A DNA stretch of 13,368 nucleotides from NCBI GenBank assembly GCA_028817685.1, contig JAPPPC010000238.1, positions 1 through 13,368 of the forward strand, in the 5' to 3' direction. Source of the stretch: Rhodospirillaceae bacterium. GTDB taxonomy: Bacteria; Pseudomonadota; Alphaproteobacteria; UBA8366; GCA-2717185. How positions within the stretch are numbered: the stretch's first letter is position 1; every line of letters starts with the position of its first letter. Positions 1-6,171 of the stretch are shown piece by piece. The notes under the pieces were generated by a model, which had not been told where the DNA came from, ran no database searches, and worked only from the letters and a program-made list of their open reading frames with translations. A program made the translations under genes and the position numbers.

Positions 1-692
1 AGCTTGGCCCGAGCGGCCTCGAAATCGACGCCATCCTTGTCCGCCTTATCGTTGGTGACGCCGACATACATCTCCGTATCGACTGCACCTGGGCAGACGC
101 AATTGACGCGGATCCCGTCACCCGCCAGCGCCATCGCGAGACTTTGCGTCAATCCGATAACGCCGAACTTGGCCGAACAATATGCCGCGCTGTCAGCGCT
201 ACCGCGGCGCGAGGCACGCGATCCGACGGTGACGATACTGCCGCCCCCACACTGCTGTTTCATCTGCTTCGCGGCGACCCGCGCGCTCAGGAAAACGCCG
301 GCGAGATTGACCGACAGCACCCGCATATAGGCGTCATAGGGCACCTCCAGCGGATCGCCCTTGGCGGCCAGGATCGCGGCGTTGGCGACCATCGCATCAA
401 CCCGCCCGAACCGATCAACAGCGGCCACAACGAGTTTCTCGACATCCGCTTCGACGCTGACATCGGTAGCGACCGCGATAGCTTCCGCGCCAGCCGCCGT
501 CACCTCCTGCGTTACCGCCTCAAGGTCAGGCGAGATTCCGTCGATATCGCCGACGCGCCTGTCGCCGGCGCCCAGATCCGCCAACACCAGGTTGGCCCCC
601 TCTTTCGCGAAGCGCAGTGCGGAAGCCCGGCCGATACCGCGCGGCCGGCCAACGCCGGTGATGATGACGGTCTTGCCGTTCAGGTCGCCCAT
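1..692 (-). CDS. SDR family NAD(P)-dependent oxidoreductase (3' end outside window)
   Basis: The first 230 residues of a short-chain dehydrogenase/reductase, open to the left window edge. Visible features are a Rossmann glycine motif TGVGRPRGIG (residues 13-22, two residues longer than the usual TGxxxGIG), NAA at 104-106 (the NNAG position), a candidate catalytic Ser158, and the YCSAK active site with Tyr171 and Lys175, followed by the PG turn at 201-202. The family oxidises or reduces alcohols and ketones with NAD(P) in the cytoplasm; the substrate cannot be told. The ATG at 692 has an AAAGG sequence about 10 bases upstream. It is divergent from the HAD gene. About 20-40 C-terminal residues are probably missing, judged from the usual 250-270 residue family length. 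Confidence 0.93.
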   Translation of the reverse strand, partial: MGDLNGKTVIITGVGRPRGIGRASALRFAKEGANLVLADLGAGDRRVGDIDGISPDLEAVTQEVTAAGAEAIAVATDVSVEADVEKLVVAAVDRFGRVDAMVANAAILAAKGDPLEVPYDAYMRVLSVNLAGVFLSARVAAKQMKQQCGGGSIVTVGSRASRRGSADSAAYCSAKFGVIGLTQSLAMALAGDGIRVNCVCPGAVDTEMYVGVTNDKADKDGVDFEAARAK

Positions 693-810
693 ATGTCCGT
701 ACCTTTCGCGCAACGCGCTGTAACACAAGCCGTTTGAATACGCAAAAACGTTGGCATCCGGGTCCGTTGAAGTCAAATTTGGCTAGGTTCTAAACCGCAG
801 AGATAACGCG

Positions 811-1281
811 ATGTCAAAAGACGCAATCGACGCTTGGTTTTTCGACTTAGGCGGCACTTTGGTCGCGATCGAAGATGATGAGATCGCGCTCGATCGGAAC
901 AACAGGATTACGCCACTGCCGGGGGCAATGGCGGCATTGTCGCAGCTGAAGGGCGAAGCCGTTTTCGTTGTGTCGAACCAGGCCTCCGTCGCGTCAGGCG
1001 CACTGCCCGCACTGCAGGCGTACGATTTCATCACCCAGGTTAACGCCTTCTGCGGCGGCGTCATTCGCGACTTTAGGTTCGCGATGCATCCGGGCGACGC
1101 GAACCACCCCTGGCGCAAACCCGGCACCGGCATGATCGACGATCTGGCGCTGGTCTACGGCCTCGACCTGTCGCGCAGTGTTCTCATAGGTGATTCCGTC
1201 AACGATCAGCGCTGCGCTCAAGCTGCTGGAATCGGGACGTTTTTTTGGATCGATGATTTCCTGAAAGAGCAACCAAGCTGA
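811..1281 (+). CDS. HAD superfamily hydrolase, GmhB/HAD-IIIA-like, with altered metal sites
   Basis: A 156-residue cytoplasmic HAD-fold protein. Motif I is FDLGGT (Asp12 nucleophile position, Gly14 where the acid/base Asp of DxDGT usually sits), motif II VVSNQ (Ser55), motif III RKPG (Lys103) and motif IV IGDSVND (Asp128, Asp132). Layout and length fit the HAD-IIIA group containing histidinol-phosphatase and GmhB heptose-bisphosphate phosphatase. The loop before RKP, which in GmhB holds Cys/His zinc ligands, here reads MHPGDANHPW and has no Cys. It may be a phosphatase with changed chemistry or a weakened enzyme. The ATG at 811 has only a poor Shine-Dalgarno (AGAG about 10 bases upstream). 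It stands alone between a divergent SDR and the DAHP synthase leader. Confidence 0.85.
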   Translation: MSKDAIDAWFFDLGGTLVAIEDDEIALDRNNRITPLPGAMAALSQLKGEAVFVVSNQASVASGALPALQAYDFITQVNAFCGGVIRDFRFAMHPGDANHPWRKPGTGMIDDLALVYGLDLSRSVLIGDSVNDQRCAQAAGIGTFFWIDDFLKEQPS

Positions 1282-1305
1282 TCACCAAAACAAATGCGGT
1301 GAAAT

Positions 1306-1315
1306 TCACGCGTGA
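1306..1315. promoter_or_regulatory. Palindrome TCACGCGTGA, possible operator upstream of the DAHP synthase leader
   Basis: A perfect 10-base palindrome preceded by GTGAAATTCAC (1299-1309), so GTGA/TCAC half-sites occur three times in 17 bases. It overlaps the candidate -35 element at 1312-1317. That position suits a repressor site, but no regulator is recognised and the motif is not a TyrR box. Confidence 0.3.
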
Positions 1316-1340
1316 CAAACCCGATTCGTTCCCCTATGTC
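1312..1340 (+). promoter_or_regulatory. Candidate promoter for the aromatic leader and DAHP synthase
   Basis: GTGACA (1312-1317, five of six match to TTGACA) and TATGTC (1335-1340, weak -10) are separated by 17 bases. Transcription would begin near 1346-1348, at or beside the leader ATG at 1347, giving a leaderless leader mRNA. This agrees with the absence of any Shine-Dalgarno before that ATG. The -10 match is poor, so this is tentative. Confidence 0.35.
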
Positions 1341-1346
1341 CACGCC

Positions 1347-1430
1347 ATGACCCAAGCGACCGCCACATATTATTTTTGGTTTTTTGGCTATCCGAAGCCT
1401 TCGGCGGCGGCAGGGGATCGTTTGATCTGA
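1347..1430 (+). CDS. Aromatic-rich leader peptide (attenuator control peptide)
   Basis: A 27-codon reading frame, ATG 1347 to TGA 1428-1430. Residues 8-15 read YYFWFFGY: three Tyr, three Phe and one Trp codon in eight positions (1368-1391). Such a cluster directly before a pause hairpin and terminator, upstream of the first enzyme of the aromatic pathway, is the signature of a ribosome-mediated attenuation leader like pheL or trpL. Stalling when any of the three charged aromatic tRNAs is scarce would allow expression of DAHP synthase. There is no Shine-Dalgarno; a leaderless start is plausible. A four-codon frame (ATG 1336, stop 1348-1350) overlaps the start and is probably chance. Confidence 0.85.
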   Translation: MTQATATYYFWFFGYPKPSAAAGDRLI

Positions 1431-1479
1431 ATTTGGTCAAATACCGGAATGCAACCGCCACCCAGCTGGCGGTTTTTTT
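1392..1479 (+). promoter_or_regulatory. Transcription attenuator: pause hairpin, antiterminator and terminator segments
   Basis: Segment 1 CCGAA (1392-1396) pairs with TTCGG (1400-1404), directly after the aromatic codons. Segment 2 GGCGGCGG (1403-1410) can instead pair with CCGCCACC (1455-1462) through seven base pairs and one C-A mismatch, and this consumes the 5' arm of the terminator. A ribosome stalled on codons 8-15 would cover segment 1, free segment 2 and permit read-through. A ribosome that finishes the peptide would leave the 1:2 hairpin and the terminator to form. The pairings are visible in the sequence; the switching is inferred from the classical trp and phe model. Confidence 0.75.
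1453..1479 (+). terminator. Intrinsic terminator upstream of DAHP synthase (attenuator)
   Basis: Stem CCGCCA (1455-1460) pairs with TGGCGG (1467-1472) around loop CCCAGC, followed at once by seven T (1473-1479). Flanking A-T pairs can extend the stem. It lies between the leader stop codon and the Shine-Dalgarno of the synthase, so it stops transcription before the gene unless the antiterminator forms. An in-frame ATG at 1449 lies just before it and would put the terminator inside the coding region, which argues against that start. Confidence 0.85.
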
Positions 1480-1503
1480 ATGCCGCCGGCGTGGCAAGAA
1501 GAC

Positions 1504-1510
1504 AGGGAGA
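1504..1510 (+). promoter_or_regulatory. Ribosome binding site deciding the GTG start of DAHP synthase
   Basis: AGGGAGA ends 7 bases before GTG 1518. It lies after the attenuator terminator, so translation of the synthase starts on read-through transcripts only. No comparable site precedes the in-frame ATG at 1449. Confidence 0.75.
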
Positions 1511-1517
1511 ACACGCC

Positions 1518-2633
1518 GTGTTGGACATAAACGACGATAGTCGAATTCTCGAAAGCAAGGCCGAAGCCGTCCCGTTGCGCGAAACCGCGACGGACGACAT
1601 CCGCATTAAATCAATCACGCCGCTCAATACGCCGGCGGCTATCATGGACGAATTCCCGCGCACCGACCTGGCTACGCGCACGGTGACGGATGCGCGGCAC
1701 GCGCTGCAGCGCATCCTTCGCAGACAGGACGACCGCCTGGCCGTCGTGATCGGCCCATGCTCGATCCACGATCCGGAGGCCGCGATGGATTACGCAACGC
1801 GCCTGACCGCGCTGCGCGAGGAACTGGGCGACCGGCTCGAAATCGTCATGCGCGTCTACTTCGCCAAGCCTCGCACGACGGTCGGCTGGAAGGGACTGAT
1901 CAACGACCCGGACCTGGATGAAAGCTTCGCCATCGAGCGTGGCCTCCGGGTTGCGCGCAAACTTCTACTGGATATCGCGAATTTGGGCATGCCGGCCGGC
2001 TGCGAGTTCCTCGATATGACGATCCCGCAATATCATGCCGATCTGGTGTCGTGGGCGGCGATCGGCGCCCGCACGACGGAGAGTCAGGTACACCGCGAAC
2101 TCGCTTCCGGCCTTTCCTGTCCGGTCGGGTTCAAGAACGGCACCGGCGGCGACGTGAAGATCGCCACCGACGCAGTTGCCGCCGCCTCGAAGCCCCACCA
2201 CTTCCTTGCCGTCACCAAGCAAGGCGAGTCGGCTATCGCAACAACGACCGGTAATGAGGATTGCCACGTCATCCTGCGCGGCGGCAAGGCGCCCAACTAC
2301 GACGCGGAGAATGTCGAGGCGGCATGCCAGATGATCGAGAAAGCCGGACTCGACCCGGTCGTTGTGATCGATGCCAGTCACGCCAACAGCGCCAAGGATC
2401 CGGACCGGCAACCCGCGGTCATGAAGGACGTCGCGGGTCAGATCGCGGGCGGTGACGACCGTATTGTCGGTGTGATGATCGAAAGCAATCTGGTCGGCGG
2501 CCGGCAGGACCTGGTACCGGGTCAGCCCCTCACCTACGGCCAAAGCATCACCGACGGCTGCATCGATTGGGACACCTCCGTGGCCGTGCTGCAGGACCTT
2601 GCGGCGGCAGTCGACGCCCGGCGACAGGGGTAA
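1518..2633 (+). CDS. aroG: 3-deoxy-7-phosphoheptulonate (DAHP) synthase, class I alpha
   Basis: Condenses phosphoenolpyruvate with erythrose 4-phosphate, the first step of the shikimate pathway, in the cytoplasm. From the GTG at 1518 the protein has 371 residues and aligns with E. coli AroG at a constant offset of 20. Metal ligands Cys81 (GPCSIHD), His288 (DASHANS), Glu322 (IESN) and Asp346 (SITDG) are present, as are the substrate motifs KPRTTVGWKG and GARTTESQ. The residues equivalent to AroG feedback-site Asp146, Pro150 and Ser180 are kept (Asp166, Pro170, Ser200), so allosteric inhibition by an aromatic amino acid is likely; which one is not clear. GTG was chosen because AGGGAGA lies 7 bases upstream and the ATG at 1449 precedes a terminator. 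Expression is probably set by the aromatic leader attenuator. Confidence 0.96.
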   Translation: MLDINDDSRILESKAEAVPLRETATDDIRIKSITPLNTPAAIMDEFPRTDLATRTVTDARHALQRILRRQDDRLAVVIGPCSIHDPEAAMDYATRLTALREELGDRLEIVMRVYFAKPRTTVGWKGLINDPDLDESFAIERGLRVARKLLLDIANLGMPAGCEFLDMTIPQYHADLVSWAAIGARTTESQVHRELASGLSCPVGFKNGTGGDVKIATDAVAAASKPHHFLAVTKQGESAIATTTGNEDCHVILRGGKAPNYDAENVEAACQMIEKAGLDPVVVIDASHANSAKDPDRQPAVMKDVAGQIAGGDDRIVGVMIESNLVGGRQDLVPGQPLTYGQSITDGCIDWDTSVAVLQDLAAAVDARRQG

Positions 2634-2644
2634 GTCGGTTCGGA

Positions 2645-2673
2645 TTCGCCAAGCCAGATTCGATTTCTATACT
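2645..2673 (+). promoter_or_regulatory. Weak candidate promoter upstream of the SDR gene
   Basis: TATACT (2668-2673) is a good -10 match (five of six). The sequence 17 bases upstream, TTCGCC (2645-2650), is a poor -35. It may give the SDR its own transcript, independent of the attenuated upstream gene. No terminator is seen after DAHP synthase, so co-transcription remains possible. Confidence 0.3.
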
Positions 2674-2714
2674 CCCGCCCAACCAAAAGCAGGTTACAGG
2701 GAGTATGGAAAGCG

Positions 2715-3548
2715 ATGGCTAAGGGTGACACACGAGTTGCAATCATCACCGGCGGGGCCGGCGGGATCGGTACGGCCATGGCGCGGCGCATGCTGGTGGA
2801 CGGACACCGGCTAGCATTGCTGGATATCGACGGTGATGCCGCCGCACGCGTGGCCGACACGTTGAACCGCGAAGTCGGCTCGAACAGCGTGCTCGGCGTT
2901 GCAGGCGACGTCTCCGATCCAGGGCAATGCGATCTGGCCGTATCGACCGTCAGCGACGCCTTCGGACAAGTCGATATTTTGGTCAACAATGCCGGTTTCG
3001 GCGCCTGCCATATCCGACCGGATGGCGAGAAAAACCTGCTGACCCTCGTGGAGCTGACCCCTGAAGTCTGGGGCCAGTTTTTCGCGACCAACATCAACGG
3101 CGCGCTGCACATGATCCGCGCCGTCCTACCCGGCATGAAGGCGCGCGGCTGGGGCCGGATCATCAATGTGACGACGAGCTTTTTCACCATGTTGCGCAGC
3201 ATGCCCTACGGCGCCACGAAGGCAGCGCTCGAAGCCGGGTCCGCAGCCTGGGCGAAAGAACTCGACGGCACCGGGATCACGGTCAATGTGGTCGTTCCCG
3301 GCGGCCCGACAGATACGCCGTTCCTGAAGCCGGAATCGGAAATGGACCCGGCCAAAATGCTGAAGCCGGAAGTTATGGGACCGCCGATCGCCTGGCTGTC
3401 CAGCGACGCTGCGGACAGTGTGACGGGGCAACGCTTTATCGGCGGGCTGTGGGACCCGGCCAAGCCCGAAGCGGAAGCCATCGCCGCGGCCGGATCGGCT
3501 GCCGGATGGCCGGACCTCGCGGCCGCCACGGTGATCTGGCCGGACTAG
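2715..3548 (+). CDS. SDR family oxidoreductase
   Basis: A 277-residue short-chain dehydrogenase/reductase. The Rossmann motif TGGAGGIG is at residues 12-19, an acidic patch LLDIDGD at 35-41 (Asp after strand beta-2, suggesting NAD preference), NNAG at 91-94, and YGATK with Tyr165 and Lys169. The usual catalytic Ser, about 13 residues before Tyr, is not in place; the nearest candidates are Thr153, Thr154 and Ser155 in NVTTSFF, so the active-site loop appears shortened. An insertion near 100-112 and a C-terminal tail of about 35 residues (ending VIWPD) exceed the 250-residue core. The ATG at 2715 follows AGGGAG (2698-2703) and GGAAAG (2707-2712). It is 81 bases downstream of DAHP synthase. The substrate is unknown. 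Confidence 0.93.
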   Translation: MAKGDTRVAIITGGAGGIGTAMARRMLVDGHRLALLDIDGDAAARVADTLNREVGSNSVLGVAGDVSDPGQCDLAVSTVSDAFGQVDILVNNAGFGACHIRPDGEKNLLTLVELTPEVWGQFFATNINGALHMIRAVLPGMKARGWGRIINVTTSFFTMLRSMPYGATKAALEAGSAAWAKELDGTGITVNVVVPGGPTDTPFLKPESEMDPAKMLKPEVMGPPIAWLSSDAADSVTGQRFIGGLWDPAKPEAEAIAAAGSAAGWPDLAAATVIWPD

Positions 3549-3616
3549 CTGTCTTCAATCGCACTACCCGGCCTGTTAAGCTGGCCGCAACACTGAAAAG
3601 CTCTCGGGGAAGAACC

Positions 3617-4177
3617 ATGGATGTATCGGAACTCGTCGCGCGCTTCGCACCGGCGGCAGCGGACGAATACCCGCATAAGGCGGCGATGGCCGTCATGCAG
3701 GAACTGAAAAACGATTTAGACGGCGTATTGGAGGCGACGTCCTATTTGACCGGCAGCGGTGGGAACGCGCTGCAGGCCTTCTATCGCGCACCGAACCTCA
3801 GTCTTCTGAAAGTGCGTTTTCCGGACGGCCGCCGCACGCCGCCGCACAACCATGGCAGCTGGGCGGCGATCCTGGTTCTGTCCGGGTCGGAAAAAAATAC
3901 GGTCTACAAGCGCAATGACGATGGCTCGCTGACCTATGAGCGCTCGGTCGAGCTGTCACGTGGCGACGTTATCTACATGGCCGCAGACGCTGTCCACGTC
4001 GCGGAATGCACCAGCGACGAGCCCGCCATCGGCCTGCACGTCTATGGCGGCAACGTGCTGGGTGTCGACCGGGAAATGTGGGACCCGGACACGCTGGAAG
4101 GTCAGCCGCTCGACTGGTCGAAATACGAAGATTTGGCGCAACGTGCGACTGCGGCGGACAAAGCGCCACTGACCTGA
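3617..4177 (+). CDS. Cysteine dioxygenase-like cupin (thiol dioxygenase type)
   Basis: A 186-residue single-domain cupin. The motif PPHNHGSWAA (75-84) supplies His77 and His79, and DAVHVAE supplies the third ligand His127, the three-His iron site of cysteine dioxygenase and related thiol dioxygenases. A further conserved-looking stretch is LHVYGGN (140-146). The family adds O2 to cysteine or 3-mercaptopropionate to give sulfinates, though many bacterial members have unknown substrates. The Cys of the Cys-Tyr crosslink of mammalian enzymes is absent at the corresponding place (a Gly lies there), as in many bacterial forms. ATG 3617 is preceded by GGGGAAGA. It lies 68 bases after the SDR on the same strand and is convergent with the next gene. 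Confidence 0.83.
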   Translation: MDVSELVARFAPAAADEYPHKAAMAVMQELKNDLDGVLEATSYLTGSGGNALQAFYRAPNLSLLKVRFPDGRRTPPHNHGSWAAILVLSGSEKNTVYKRNDDGSLTYERSVELSRGDVIYMAADAVHVAECTSDEPAIGLHVYGGNVLGVDREMWDPDTLEGQPLDWSKYEDLAQRATAADKAPLT

Positions 4178-4196
4178 CGCCGCGCTGCCGCGCCGC

Positions 4197-4847
4197 TCAA
4201 GACTTCGGTAGCAGGCGGGGCTGTACGAACGTAAAGACGTTGCGGCGGATCGTGCGCCAATCGACGAGCCATGATCGGTTGAATGTGTAGCTCACACCGA
4301 TATCGGTGAAGCGCGACTCCACCGCAACGCATACAGGCTCCGCTTCATCTTCCGGTTGGTCGCACTCGGCGAACCACGCGACCGCGCCGTCTTCCGAACG
4401 ATCGTAAAACAGATCTTTCACCGGATCCTCATCGTAATCCGCACGGAAGAGACCCGGCACCGCGGGATCACCGGAATGATCCGACAGCGTTCCAATGTGT
4501 TTTACAGCCGGCCGGTTGCCCCAGCTCCGCGACAGGCGGCGTACCGCAACGACGATCTCGTCGGGGTCGGGCGCGTCGAGGGCTTTCGGGGGTTCCGCAT
4601 CGAATTTAGAAGTCAAATCGGGGAGCAACGCCCGATACCGGACTTCCTCGACATGCGCGCCGGCCGGATACGCCACCCATTTCGAGAACGCCCGATCGGC
4701 GCGGATTTTCTGCGCCCCCATCATCAGGTCGACATGCTCGGCCTTGCTGCTACCGAATTCGCGAAACAAGTCCAGGCTCAGCAAGAAAACCGCAACCGGC
4801 AAGCAGCACAGCGCCGCAAAGATGACCCACAACCGATGCCCGCGCAT
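4197..4847 (-). CDS. Hypothetical membrane-anchored protein
   Basis: 216 residues, not assignable to a family by eye. The N-terminus is Met-Arg-Gly-His-Arg followed by a hydrophobic span at about 7-25 containing CC, which looks like a signal anchor or uncleaved signal peptide, so the remaining ~190 residues would be periplasmic. The soluble part is rich in acidic residues and aromatic/Arg pairs and contains two Cys in a loop (AECDQ and PVCVAV) that could form a disulfide outside the cytoplasm. The start is supported by GGAG seven bases upstream of the ATG at 4847. It is convergent with the cupin gene (19 bases apart) and divergent from the CoA-transferase gene (80 bases apart). No function is proposed. 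Confidence 0.78.
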   Translation of the reverse strand: MRGHRLWVIFAALCCLPVAVFLLSLDLFREFGSSKAEHVDLMMGAQKIRADRAFSKWVAYPAGAHVEEVRYRALLPDLTSKFDAEPPKALDAPDPDEIVVAVRRLSRSWGNRPAVKHIGTLSDHSGDPAVPGLFRADYDEDPVKDLFYDRSEDGAVAWFAECDQPEDEAEPVCVAVESRFTDIGVSYTFNRSWLVDWRTIRRNVFTFVQPRLLPKS

Positions 4848-4927
4848 ACGTGCACTCCGCCCAATTTTCGCTTCGACGGCCGAGAGTGTACGCTATTTCG
4901 TCTGCGATCGTTGAAGGGAGAAAGAGC

Positions 4928-6160
4928 ATGCCGGAACAAGCGAAAGGCCCGCTGGCGGGCGTGAAGGTACTCGACGTCACGATGAACCTGGCGGGGCCCG
5001 CGGCCGCCATGCATCTCGCCGACTTCGGCGCCGACGTCATAAAGGTGGAACGTCCCGGCCGCGGCGACGACACGCGCCGCTTCGTGCCCGCCTTCAAGGG
5101 CGAAAGCTCTTCCTTCATGATGATCAACCGCAACAAGCGCGGTCTCGCGATCGATCTCAAGAGCGAGCGCGGTAAGGAAGTGTTCCGTAATCTGGTCAAA
5201 CAGGCCGATGTCCTGGTCGAGAATTTTCTCAAGGACACAATGAACCGGCTGGGCCTCGGCTATGAGGCGTTGAAGGAGATCAATCCAGGCCTGATCTATT
5301 GCGGCATCTCCGGGTTTGGCCGCACGGGCCCCTATTCCCATCTTGGCGGCGTCGACCTGATCGCCCAGGGCATGAGCGGCTTGATGAGCACCACCGGCTA
5401 CGGGGAAGGCCATCCGCCGCTCAAGACCGGCGCCCCGATTTGCGACGTGATGACCGGTATGTTCGGCGCGATGGGCGTGCTGGCCGCCGTGATCCACAAA
5501 CGCGCGACCGGCGAAGGCCAATTCGTGGACACTTCGTTGATGGAATCCGGCATCGCCGCGAGCTTTCACCAATCCTCGCAATATGTCGGCAGCGGCCAGG
5601 CTCCCGTCGCGCGCGGCAACGTCCATCCGCTGAGCGGCCCGTACGAGGTATTCCAGACAAAGGATGGCTGGATGACCGTCGCCGCCGGCAGCGACGAACG
5701 CTGGCAGCGGCTCGCGCGCATGCTCGACCGCGAGGAATGGATCGACGATCCGCGCTTCGCCAAGACGCCAGAGCGCATGGAGAATCTCGATACGGTGCGC
5801 GAATTGTTGACCCCCTATTTCTTGGAAAAGACCCGCGCCGAATGGATGGCGTTGATGGAGGAAGCGGGAATCCCAGCTGGCCCGATCCTAGATACCGGCG
5901 AAATGTTTGCTGACCAGCAGACGCGACACCGCAACATGCTGGTCGAGGTCGAGCACAGTTCGGTCGGCAAGATCGAAACGCTTGGCCCCGCCGTGAAACT
6001 ATCGAAGTCGCCAGCCAGCGTTCGCCGCGCCGCGCCCCGGCTCGGCGAGCACAGCGCGGAGGTGCTGGCAGAGTTTGGGTATAGCGATGCGGAGATCGAC
6101 GATCTGCTGCGCGACGGCGTGGTCGAACTACCGGAACCGCTTGCCTCGGCGGCGGATTAA
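4928..6160 (+). CDS. CaiB/BaiF (class III) CoA-transferase
   Basis: A 410-residue family III CoA-transferase, which moves CoA between carboxylic acids in the cytoplasm without a ping-pong release. The N-terminal region LAGVKVLDVTMNLAGP (9-24) and the ADVIKVERPGRGDDTR stretch (35-50) are typical of the family, as is SGFGRTGPY (128-136). Asp143 in GGVDLIAQGMSG is the expected catalytic Asp (Asp169 of formyl-CoA transferase). Length is normal. The ATG at 4928 follows AGGGAGAAAG; an earlier in-frame ATG at 4850 lacks such a site and overlaps the divergent gene's upstream region. With the crotonase gene 11 bases downstream it forms an operon that probably activates and then processes an acid as its CoA thioester. 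Confidence 0.95.
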   Translation: MPEQAKGPLAGVKVLDVTMNLAGPAAAMHLADFGADVIKVERPGRGDDTRRFVPAFKGESSSFMMINRNKRGLAIDLKSERGKEVFRNLVKQADVLVENFLKDTMNRLGLGYEALKEINPGLIYCGISGFGRTGPYSHLGGVDLIAQGMSGLMSTTGYGEGHPPLKTGAPICDVMTGMFGAMGVLAAVIHKRATGEGQFVDTSLMESGIAASFHQSSQYVGSGQAPVARGNVHPLSGPYEVFQTKDGWMTVAAGSDERWQRLARMLDREEWIDDPRFAKTPERMENLDTVRELLTPYFLEKTRAEWMALMEEAGIPAGPILDTGEMFADQQTRHRNMLVEVEHSSVGKIETLGPAVKLSKSPASVRRAAPRLGEHSAEVLAEFGYSDAEIDDLLRDGVVELPEPLASAAD

Positions 6161-6171
6161 GGGAGCGAACC

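Noticed and set aside
1336..1350. Four-codon frame overlapping the leader peptide start by ATGA
   Set aside because: Too short to support; it has no ribosome site and falls in the candidate -10 element.
3574..3592. CGGCC...GGCCG inverted repeat between the SDR and the cupin as a terminator
   Set aside because: A five-base stem with a nine-base loop and no T-tract. It is not convincing as an intrinsic terminator.
4356..4964. 202-codon plus-strand frame opposite the membrane-anchored protein
   Set aside because: The minus-strand frame has a Shine-Dalgarno, a plausible membrane anchor and stops neatly beside the cupin. The plus frame is basic, Arg/Gln-rich and runs into the CoA-transferase start.
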